Source: Actinomycetales bacterium (GTDB lineage Bacteria; Actinomycetota; Actinomycetes; S36-B12; UBA5976). Taken from it: a stretch of 40,058 nucleotides of DNA. The stretch spans positions 1-40,058 of the forward strand of contig JAGWXT010000018.1 in NCBI GenBank assembly GCA_018969715.1, written 5' to 3'. This document shows positions 30,505 through 37,431 of this stretch, piece by piece. Made by a program: the position numbers and the translations under genes. Position 1 is the stretch's first letter, and each line of letters starts with the position of its first letter. The notes below the pieces were generated by a model. That model did not search any database, was not told where the DNA came from, and saw only the letters and a program-made list of their open reading frames with translations.

Positions 30505-31062
30505 TTCCCGTGCCTCACGTGGCACCTGCGTGTGAGCGTGCGGTTCCGCCGGCCTTGACGCGGGTGCCCTTGCGGACCTCGGGCAGTGCGGTCGGAAAGC
30601 TGCCTGCGCTGACTGGCGCAAGGACGTCGTGGTCGTCCAACCCTCAGCGCCGATGCGCAGGGCCGGCGCTCGCCCGATGTGGCTCGCGAGGATGGGCGAT
30701 GAGCGATCCATCGACGAACTGATCGCATGGGTCAGCGCCGGGGGGCCGGGCCGGGCCGAGATGCCGACCGGACTGACCCGCCATGCGTTCCGCCCGGACA
30801 CGCGCCCCGCGTCGCGGAGGAGGTCGGCCTAGACCGCGGTCGCCAGCAGCGCGACGAGCAGCGTGCGCGGACCGGTCACCTCGCCGGTGACTCCGCACTC
30901 CCGGCCGACCGGATGATGATGGTGGCCCTGGCTCTGGCCGCACCGGCGAACCGCATAGACACCCTCTCATCCGCGCCGCCACGGTCCCCGATGACGCGGG
31001 CATTTCTTATCTGAGGCACGGGAACCATGTCGCGGACAGTTTTCGTGAGTCTCGTCGCGCCG
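30505..31062. other. Long gap after lacI: possible gene relic, no firm gene
   Basis: About 560 bp between lacI and the promoter of the M24 operon. A plus-strand frame is open from about 30536 to 30832; from ATG at 30629 it would give 67 residues including GDERSIDELIAWVSAGGPGR, which looks protein-like but is not recognised. There is no ribosome site for it. Other frames are low-complexity. It may be the remnant of a lost gene. No RNA gene or repeat was seen. Confidence 0.35.
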
Positions 31063-31091
31063 TTGACATGACGACGAGGGGTGCGTAGCAT
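31063..31091 (+). promoter_or_regulatory. Strong consensus promoter of the M24 operon
   Basis: Perfect -35 TTGACA (31063-31068), a 17-bp spacer and -10 TAGCAT (31086-31091). Transcription should begin near 31098, giving a leader of about 60 nt before the ATG at 31159. It is the best promoter in the window. Confidence 0.8.
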
Positions 31092-31103
31092 TCCCCCGTC
31101 TGA

Positions 31104-31120
31104 CAAACGATTGCAGGACG
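31104..31120 (-). promoter_or_regulatory. LacI-type operator just downstream of the M24 operon promoter
   Basis: Read on the minus strand it is CGTCCTGCAATCGTTTG, identical to the site at 27871 except for one base. It begins about 6 bp after the expected start of transcription, the normal place for a repressor block. Confidence 0.65.
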
Positions 31121-31158
31121 AGGGCCGCTGGCCCTGATGCCACGCGATGGGAGTGCTG

Positions 31159-32424
31159 ATGCCGCCGGTTCCCGCCAGTGAGTTCGCGCAGACCACCATC
31201 CCGGCCCCTGGAATCATGGCCGTGGACTGGGAGGAGCGCGTCGACTACCGGCGGCTGCGCGACTACCGCATCGCGCGCGTCCGGGACGCACTCGCCCGCA
31301 GCGACCTCGGGGCGCTGCTGGTTTTCGAGACCAACAACATCCGGTATGTCACCGCAACGCATATCGGCACCTGGGCCTTCAACAAGTTCGAACGATGGGC
31401 ACTGCTGACCCGCAGTGGCACGCCATGGATCTGGGACTTCGGATCGGCCGCAAAGAACCACCGGCTCTACTCACCGTGGCTGGAACCCGATCACTCGCGG
31501 GGGGGCAACAATGGACTGCAGGGGGCCATTGCACCGCTGGTGGGCCTGCCGGCTGGCACCGCCGGCGAGATCGCGGCCATCCTGCGTGAGGAGGGAGTGG
31601 CCGATCTGCCCCTCGGTGTGGATGTCATCGAGATCCCCATGCTGCGGGAACTCGAGCGCGCCGGGCTGACGGTCGCCGATGGTCAGCAGGTGATGCTCGA
31701 CGCCCGCGAGATCAAGAGCCGCGACGAGATCATCCTCATGAATCAGGCGGCATCGATGGTGGACGGGGTGTATCAGGACATCCTTGAGTTCCTCAAGCCT
31801 GGTGTCCGGGAGAACGACGTTGTCGCGTTGGCCACGCGGCGACTGCTCGAGATGGGCTCCGAGCATGTCGAGGCGATCAATTCAATCGCCGGCGAGCGGT
31901 GCAACCCGCATCCCCATGTGTTCTCGGACCGGTTGATCCGACCCGGTGATCAGGCATATTTCGACATCATCCACGGCTTCAATGGCTACCGGACGTGCTA
32001 CTACCGGACCTTCTCGGTTGGACGTGCCACGCGTGCCCAGCGGGATGCCTACACCCGAGCACGTGAGCTGATCGATGCCGCGATCGCCCTCGTGCGGCCC
32101 GGTGCCAGCACTGCGGACATCGCGCGCGTCTGGCCGGACGCCTCCGCCTTCGGCTTCAGTTCCGAAATGGAGGCATTCGGACTGCAGTTCGGGCACGGCC
32201 TGGGCATGAGCCTCCATGAACGGCCAGTCATCAGCCGCCTGAACTCGCTCAGCCACCCGGTTGAGATCAAGGAGGGCATGGTCTTCGCATTGGAGACCTT
32301 CTGGCCGGCCGCCGATGGTCGCGGTGCCGCCCGGATCGAGGAGGAGGTCGTCGTGACCGCGGATGGGGCGGAGTTGCTCACCCTGTTCCCGGCCGAGGAG
32401 CTCCTGATCGCCAACGAGTACTGA
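31159..32424 (+). CDS. M24/creatinase-fold hydrolase with altered metal site
   Basis: 421 residues from ATG at 31159, chosen because GGGAG lies 5 nt upstream; ATG at 31147 lacks a ribosome site. The N-terminal creatinase-like domain (ALLVFETNNIRYVTATHIGT) precedes a pita-bread domain. In metal-dependent M24 enzymes Asp, Asp, His, Glu, Glu bind two metals. Here Asp269 (YFDIIHGF), His346 (FGHGLGMSLHERP), Glu379 and Glu394/395 remain, but the second Asp of GYxSDxTR is Cys280 (GYRTCYYRTF). It may therefore be metal-free or single-metal, as creatinase and ectoine hydrolase (EutD/DoeA) are. Likely role: C-N bond hydrolysis opening the pathway. A DMSP lyase (DddP) is less likely because that Asp is needed there. 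The next gene starts 7 bp on. Confidence 0.85.
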   Translation: MPPVPASEFAQTTIPAPGIMAVDWEERVDYRRLRDYRIARVRDALARSDLGALLVFETNNIRYVTATHIGTWAFNKFERWALLTRSGTPWIWDFGSAAKNHRLYSPWLEPDHSRGGNNGLQGAIAPLVGLPAGTAGEIAAILREEGVADLPLGVDVIEIPMLRELERAGLTVADGQQVMLDAREIKSRDEIILMNQAASMVDGVYQDILEFLKPGVRENDVVALATRRLLEMGSEHVEAINSIAGERCNPHPHVFSDRLIRPGDQAYFDIIHGFNGYRTCYYRTFSVGRATRAQRDAYTRARELIDAAIALVRPGASTADIARVWPDASAFGFSSEMEAFGLQFGHGLGMSLHERPVISRLNSLSHPVEIKEGMVFALETFWPAADGRGAARIEEEVVVTADGAELLTLFPAEELLIANEY

Positions 32425-32431
32425 GCCGGTC

Positions 32432-33298
32432 ATGCCCGATCTGCTCGCCACCACCTGGACCACCTGCGGTGATGCGGTACCCAAGCCCGGTCGCCACCGA
32501 AGCCCCCTTGAGTTTCCGGAGCGCATCGCCGCCGCGGCTGCCGCCGGCTTCGTCGGCTTCGACCTGCTCGGCCTCGATGTCGCCCACTGGTGCCAGACGC
32601 GCCCCCTGGCCGAACTGCAGCGGCTGCTGGATGACCACGGGATGCGCTGGCGGCAGATGGAGTTCCTCGCCGACTGGTTTCTCCCCGCTGGTCCGCGTCG
32701 CACCGCCTCGGATGCTGACCGGGCGCTGCTGCTCGATGCCGCGGCCGCCCTCGGCGCCGACAACATCAAGATCGGCGGCGACACGGTCAGCCTCGCACCA
32801 CCGGACCTTGATCGGTGGGCAGCCGAGTTGTTCATCCTGGCGGACGAGGCAGCGGCACGTGGCTTGGTGCTCTCCTTCGAGTTCCTTCCCTACTTCAGCA
32901 ATGTCCCCGATCTGGCCAGCACTGTCGCACTGGTCGAACGCACCGGCCATCCGGCCGCCCGGATCTGCCTGGACATCTGGCATGTTGAGCGCTCGGCGAC
33001 CACCATGGCGCAGGTGGCCGCGCTGCCAGCATCGCTGATCGGGTGTGTTGAGCTCAGTGACGCCACACGGCAGCTCGTGGGGGATCCCTACGATGACACC
33101 TGCGATCGTCGGCGGTATCCGGGACGCGGCGAGTTCGCGGTCGTCGACTTCATTCATGCGGTGGCGGCAACCGGCTGGCGGGGACCCTGGGGGGTCGAGA
33201 TCCTTGCCGCCGATCATCGCTCGCGACCACTGGCGCAGTCACTCCCGGAGGTGGTCTCGTCCACCCGGGCCGCCTTCACACAGGCCGGGGTCGCATGA
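32432..33298 (+). CDS. Sugar phosphate isomerase/epimerase-like TIM barrel
   Basis: 288 residues. AP_endonuc_2/xylose-isomerase-like fold: FVGFDLLGLDVAHW, NIKIGGD, LSFEFLPY with a likely metal Glu, ICLDIWHVERS with Asp and His, IGCVELSDA, RYPGRGEF and GVEIL with the last Glu. Related proteins isomerise, epimerise or cleave sugars, inositols or hydroxy-acids with a divalent metal. It follows the M24 gene after 7 bp, so it is translated with it. The HLKD metal His seems replaced by VELSD, so activity may differ from that of sugar epimerases. Substrate unknown. Confidence 0.85.
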   Translation: MPDLLATTWTTCGDAVPKPGRHRSPLEFPERIAAAAAAGFVGFDLLGLDVAHWCQTRPLAELQRLLDDHGMRWRQMEFLADWFLPAGPRRTASDADRALLLDAAAALGADNIKIGGDTVSLAPPDLDRWAAELFILADEAAARGLVLSFEFLPYFSNVPDLASTVALVERTGHPAARICLDIWHVERSATTMAQVAALPASLIGCVELSDATRQLVGDPYDDTCDRRRYPGRGEFAVVDFIHAVAATGWRGPWGVEILAADHRSRPLAQSLPEVVSSTRAAFTQAGVA

Positions 33299-33304
33299 GC
33301 TGCA

Positions 33305-33394
33305 TCCGGCCCCACCCGGGTGGCCTCATTCCCGTCCGGCCCCACCCGGGTGGCCTCATTCCCGTCCGGCCCCACCGGGGTGGCCTCATTCGCG
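33305..33394. repeat. 30-bp tandem repeat, three copies, with a 12-bp palindrome
   Basis: Units 33305-33334, 33335-33364 and 33365-33394. Copies 1 and 2 contain the perfect palindrome CCACCCGGGTGG; copy 3 has one change in it. The repeats lie between the TIM-barrel and first SDR gene, inside the operon, and could be protein sites or RNA hairpins that set relative expression. Confidence 0.85.
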
Positions 33395-33459
33395 GGGCTG
33401 GGCGGGGACCGCATACTGCACTGCATCAGACAGCCGCCGCGCACGGAGGAGGGTAGGCG

Positions 33460-34296
33460 ATGGCCGGACGCCTCGCAGGGAAGGTCGCCTACATCACTGG
33501 TGCCGCTCGCGGCCAGGGTCGAAGTCATGCCGTGGCGCTCGCCGCGGAAGGCGCGCACATCATCGCCGTCGATGCGTGCACCGACATCCCCGGTATCCCC
33601 TACCCGCTGGCATCCGCGGCCGAACTCGAGCAGACAGCGGCTGCCGTGGCCGCCGTCGGCGGCCAGATCAGCTGCCATGTCGCAGACGTGCGGGACCTTG
33701 CCGCACTCGAGAAGGCCGCCCTCGCCGGAGTCGAACGCTTCGGTCGACTCGACATCGTGATCGCGAACGCCGGAGTGAACAGTCCGGTGATGCATGGCGA
33801 TCACCTCGGCGAGGAACAGTGGCGGCTGGTGATCGACATCAACCTCAACGGCGTTTGGCGGACGGTACGGGCCACCGTTGAGCACATCATCGCCGGCGGC
33901 GAGGGCGGCTCGGTGGTCATCACCAGCTCCGCGGCCGGCCTCAAGGGCTACCCGAACATCGCCCACTACTCGGGCGCCAAGCATGCAGTGAACGGCCTGA
34001 TGAAGTCGATGGCCAATGAGCTGGCGGCGCATCGCATCCGAGTGAACTCGCTCAACCCCACTCAGGTCGACACACCAATGATCATGAACGATCCGATGTA
34101 CCGGCTGTTCTGCCCCGATCTGCCCAGCCCCGGGCCGGTGGAGTTCGCCCCCGTATCGCAGGCGATGAATGCCCTCCCCGTCCCTTGGGTCCAGCCGATC
34201 GACGTGAGCAACGCAGTGCTGTTCCTGGTCTGCGATGAGGGGCGATTCATCACCGGTGTCGCACTGCCGGTCGACGCCGGCACCCTCGTGAAGTAG
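33460..34296 (+). CDS. Mycofactocin-coupled SDR family oxidoreductase (first copy)
   Basis: 278 residues from ATG at 33460, behind GGAGGAGGG. YITGAARGQGRSHAVALAAE is the cofactor loop in the RGQGRSHA form seen in mycofactocin-coupled SDRs, and the stretch DACTDIPGIPYPLASAAELE after the second strand is the insertion that in that subfamily covers and traps the nicotinamide cofactor. Ser157, Tyr170 and Lys174 form the active site (ITSSAAGLKGYPNIAHYSGA). Such enzymes keep NAD bound and pass electrons to the redox peptide mycofactocin. No mft biosynthesis gene lies in the window. Its likely substrate is an alcohol or sugar-like intermediate of this cluster. Confidence 0.9.
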   Translation: MAGRLAGKVAYITGAARGQGRSHAVALAAEGAHIIAVDACTDIPGIPYPLASAAELEQTAAAVAAVGGQISCHVADVRDLAALEKAALAGVERFGRLDIVIANAGVNSPVMHGDHLGEEQWRLVIDINLNGVWRTVRATVEHIIAGGEGGSVVITSSAAGLKGYPNIAHYSGAKHAVNGLMKSMANELAAHRIRVNSLNPTQVDTPMIMNDPMYRLFCPDLPSPGPVEFAPVSQAMNALPVPWVQPIDVSNAVLFLVCDEGRFITGVALPVDAGTLVK

Positions 34297-34382
34297 CAGG
34301 CCGTCGTCCGCCACCGGATATGGCCTCCCGTCAATCCCAGCCCCCCACCTGCCAGCCCGCATTCCGATCGGAGGCTCGCCCC

Positions 34383-35213
34383 ATGACCAGACTCGCTGGC
34401 CGAGTCGCCTTCATCACTGGTGCCGCACGCGGTCAGGGCCGCAGTCACGCCGTCCGCTTGGCCGCGGAGGGGGCCGACATCATTGGGATGGACAGGTGCG
34501 CCGACCTCGCCACGGTCACCACCTACCCCCTGGCCACTCCCGATGACCTCGACCAGACTCGGGTACTCGTCGAGGAGCAGGGCCGCCGCTTCTTCGGCTT
34601 CATCGGCGACGTACGCGATCGGGATGGCCTTGCATCGGGCCTCGCCGCCGGCGTCGCCGAACTGGGTCGGCTTGACATCGTGTGCGCAAATGCGGGCATC
34701 TTCTCCTTCGGCGAGGCGCACCTGATGTCAGAGGAGACGTGGCTGGAGACGATCGACGTCGACCTGTCAGGGGTTTGGCGCACCGCGGACGTTGCAGCAC
34801 CTCATCTGATCGCCAATGGCGGCGGCTCGATCATCATGATCGGTTCCACGGCGAGCATGAAGGGCTATCCGAATCTCGCGCACTATGTCGCCGCCAAGCA
34901 CGGGGTGATCGGCGTCATGCGAACCATGGCCTTGGACCTTGCACCACACCGGATCCGGGTCAATGCTGTCTGCCCGGCCCAGGTTGACACCCCCATGTTC
35001 CACAATCCGGCCATGTACTCCGTGTGGTGCCCGCAGATCGAGCAACCGACTGACGATGACTTCCGCCAGGCGTCGGCGGCAACCATGCCGCTGCCCACGG
35101 TCTGGCTGGACTGTGCGGAGGTCAGCGCCGCCGTCGCATTCCTGGCCTCCGATGAGGCGCGCAGCATCACCGGTATCGCACTCCCAGTGGACGCTGGCAC
35201 CCTGCTGCGTTAG
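34383..35213 (+). CDS. Mycofactocin-coupled SDR family oxidoreductase (second copy)
   Basis: 276 residues from ATG at 34383, with GGAGG 8 nt upstream; an in-frame ATG at 34320 lacks homology. It parallels the first copy: FITGAARGQGRSHAVRLAAE, the insertion DRCADLATVTTYPLATPDDL, and Ser155, Tyr168, Lys172 in GSTASMKGYPNLAHYVAAKH. The two copies are clearly related yet differ throughout, so they probably act on successive or different substrates rather than being a recent duplication. Last gene of the regulon; its TAG overlaps the convergent methyltransferase stop by 4 bp. Confidence 0.9.
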   Translation: MTRLAGRVAFITGAARGQGRSHAVRLAAEGADIIGMDRCADLATVTTYPLATPDDLDQTRVLVEEQGRRFFGFIGDVRDRDGLASGLAAGVAELGRLDIVCANAGIFSFGEAHLMSEETWLETIDVDLSGVWRTADVAAPHLIANGGGSIIMIGSTASMKGYPNLAHYVAAKHGVIGVMRTMALDLAPHRIRVNAVCPAQVDTPMFHNPAMYSVWCPQIEQPTDDDFRQASAATMPLPTVWLDCAEVSAAVAFLASDEARSITGIALPVDAGTLLR

Positions 35214-36346
35214 TGAGACCGCGCGGGTCGCAGCATGGCCTCGATGTCGCTGCCCTGATCGGTGGCCGCGAGAAAGGCGCACCCGGCGGCCCCCACCCAT
35301 CCTTGCAATAGATGGCTGGTCGTGCGGTGCCACGTCAATGCCAGGTCGCTCGCCGCGGCCGCCGCAGCCAGGGAAGCCACCGTGAAGTAGTGCAGGTGCT
35401 CACGCTTGACGGAGTGGTAGTCGGGCCCAAACACGACGTACTCGGCCGCCTGGATGTTTGGGGTCCGAATCAGGACTGAGCCGGTAGCCGTGAGCATCCC
35501 GGCTGCCGCGACCAGAAGCGCGCCGGGATCAGGGTGATGCTCGATCAGGTCATTCATGACGATCAGGTCGTATCCCTGGCCGCTTGGCACCGCATTGAGC
35601 TGGCCCACAACTGCCGTGACATTCGGATGCGTGCCCGCCTTCATTACTGCGTGGTCGCTGACGTCCACCCCCATGCCAACCCAACCGTGGCTATCCGCAC
35701 ACGCATGCAGGAAGTCGCCGTATCCGCATCCGACATCGAGCACCCGAAGTCGATCGGTCGGCAGTCCGTGAAACTCAAGCAGGGCGCGGGCCTGGCGGGC
35801 CTGACGCTTGGACTTCTCGATGCGCCAGGGCTGCGCCGAGTAGTCGCCGTACCCGACACCGTGACGGCCTCCCTCGAAGTACTCGCGGTCGTACACCTCC
35901 GCCTGCAACCCGGCGGGCTGAGCCAGCCCCTCGTCCCAGAGCACGCGGTGTCCGAACCCACCGTGGAGCCGCAAGGACAGGGTGGCGTCCGCAGTGACCG
36001 ACACCGGCGACGGGGACCGGCGGTCCCGCGCAAGCCAACCGTCCATGACGACCTGCGGCCAGCATTCAGCGAGGATGCCGACCGCAATCATCGTGCGCTG
36101 GGCAGGATCGGCATCCGTGATCTCACCGAGCTGAGCGGATGCGGCACCGGTCAGAGCGCCAAGCGCGGCGGGAGCGGCCATCAGACGCAGGAGCGCCTCC
36201 CTGCAGTGCTCGACGGAGGAGTTGAAGACCGCCCGCCCCCCAAGAATCAGCGTCACCCGATCGGTCTTGCCGCCGCGCTCGGTCCTCAGGTCAGGGGCAG
36301 TCATCACGGCCGTGTCGAGGAAGCGATCGATGCGCTCATCCGTCAC
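35210..36346 (-). CDS. SAM-dependent methyltransferase with unrecognised N-terminal region
   Basis: 378 residues from GTG at 36346, which overlaps the TGA of the Gfo/Idh gene as GTGA. The C-terminal part is a class I (Methyltransf_23-type) domain: EVYDREYFEGG before it, motif I VLDVGCGYGDFLHACAD, motif II region VIMNDLIEHHPDP (seen as YDLIVMNDLIEHHPDPGALL) and LIRTPNIQAAEYV, then a phenolic/sugar-methyltransferase-like tail. About 150 N-terminal residues (with LILGGRAVFNSSVEHCREAL) were not recognised. Next to a sugar-type oxidoreductase and glycosyltransferase it probably methylates a glycan precursor or lipid-linked sugar. Confidence 0.85.
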   Translation of the reverse strand: MTDERIDRFLDTAVMTAPDLRTERGGKTDRVTLILGGRAVFNSSVEHCREALLRLMAAPAALGALTGAASAQLGEITDADPAQRTMIAVGILAECWPQVVMDGWLARDRRSPSPVSVTADATLSLRLHGGFGHRVLWDEGLAQPAGLQAEVYDREYFEGGRHGVGYGDYSAQPWRIEKSKRQARQARALLEFHGLPTDRLRVLDVGCGYGDFLHACADSHGWVGMGVDVSDHAVMKAGTHPNVTAVVGQLNAVPSGQGYDLIVMNDLIEHHPDPGALLVAAAGMLTATGSVLIRTPNIQAAEYVVFGPDYHSVKREHLHYFTVASLAAAAAASDLALTWHRTTSHLLQGWVGAAGCAFLAATDQGSDIEAMLRPARSH

Positions 36347-37347
36347 AGCCACGTCAGTCGCTCCCGAACTCGCTCGTAGATGCCCATCACCGCACAGGCT
36401 GCACTGCCGGATGCCGGCACCATCGCCCACCCGAGAGACGGGATTCCCGCCAAGATCGCTGCCAGTTCGGCCGCGAGTGAATCATCCGTCTCGGTACGGA
36501 GCACCAGCCACTCGCTATCGCGCTGTGTCATGCCTGACTGCCATCCCCAGCGACGCCCCCGGCAGTACTGCTGGGCCCCATAGGAACGGGAGCGGCCGGT
36601 GACCTCACCGTAGCCCTCGGTGCCAAGGACGAAGACCCGAAAGGTGCTGCGCCACTTCACCAGTGATACCCCCACACGGATGATCGTCGCACCACTGTCG
36701 CTCATCAGGATCTCGGCATGCTCCTCGATGCCCGTTCCCCAGAACGGACTGCTGCCGACGACGGAATGGATGACCAGATCACCCTGCGCCAGACCGCACA
36801 CCAGATCGAGAACATGGATTCCCGGGTCAAGGAGGACACCCCCGCCGGCGGCTGTCGGATTCAGCTTCCATGACTGTGCATCACCGGGTGAGCCACCGTG
36901 CCCGAATTCAACGTCAACGGAGATGAGCTGCCCGAACTCGCCGGCCAGGGCGTCCGTGACCAAGGCCGCCAGCGGGGGCAGGAACCGGTAGTTGAAGCCG
37001 ACGTGCAGCCGCGCGTCCCCGGCGTGGGACTGCAGGTCAGCAGCCTCGGCAGCGCTTCGTCCCAGTGGTTTCTCCACGAGTACTGAGACACCACGTGCCA
37101 GCAGGTCTCGGGTGACGACCGTCGCCGACTCGTGCGGCAGGCAGACAACGGCGAGGTCCAGGGCGGCGTCAAGGAACGCGGGCGGGTCCAGGAACGCCGC
37201 CGGGTAGGCACCATTCCACCGATCGGGATCGATGTCGCTGACCGCCACTACCGAAGTTCGGGAGCGGAGCGGTTCTGCAGCCAGGGCGCGTAGGCGCGCC
37301 CAACCCATCTCACCCAGGCCGATGACACCGACCCTCGCCTCCGTCAC
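36343..37347 (-). CDS. Gfo/Idh/MocA family oxidoreductase
   Basis: 334 residues from GTG at 37347. RVGVIGLGEMGWARLRALAA is the NAD(P)-binding loop, VVAVSDIDPDRW the next strand, and VLVEKPLGRS carries the EKP motif; HVGFNYRFLPPL and GGVLLDPGIHVLDLV (with the Asp and His of the catalytic Dx3H type) follow. Members oxidise or reduce nucleotide sugars, inositols or other sugars. It shares a 4-bp GTGA overlap with the methyltransferase gene, so the pair is co-translated, and is divergent from a GT2/epimerase pair; a sugar-modifying role for glycan assembly is likely. Confidence 0.9.
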   Translation of the reverse strand: MTEARVGVIGLGEMGWARLRALAAEPLRSRTSVVAVSDIDPDRWNGAYPAAFLDPPAFLDAALDLAVVCLPHESATVVTRDLLARGVSVLVEKPLGRSAAEAADLQSHAGDARLHVGFNYRFLPPLAALVTDALAGEFGQLISVDVEFGHGGSPGDAQSWKLNPTAAGGGVLLDPGIHVLDLVCGLAQGDLVIHSVVGSSPFWGTGIEEHAEILMSDSGATIIRVGVSLVKWRSTFRVFVLGTEGYGEVTGRSRSYGAQQYCRGRRWGWQSGMTQRDSEWLVLRTETDDSLAAELAAILAGIPSLGWAMVPASGSAACAVMGIYERVRERLTWL

Positions 37348-37419
37348 AGCCGAGTGCGTCCTCGCGCCTCGCTACGGCGCCCGGTCATAGGCAAAAGCCT
37401 CCTGATGGCGATATGGCAG

Positions 37420-37425
37420 TACTCT
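37420..37425 (+). promoter_or_regulatory. -10 element TACTCT before the GT2 gene
   Basis: TANNNT with exactly 6 nt to an in-frame GTG at 37432; this geometry decides the start of the glycosyltransferase gene. Confidence 0.5.
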
Positions 37426-37431
37426 GATGCG

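Noticed and set aside
31159-32424. Call of the M24-fold protein as DMSP lyase DddP
   Set aside because: A metal-binding Asp needed in DddP is Cys here, and the neighbours are amino-compound enzymes.
33305-33394. Short regular repeats taken as a CRISPR array
   Set aside because: Copies are contiguous with no spacers, and no cas gene is near.
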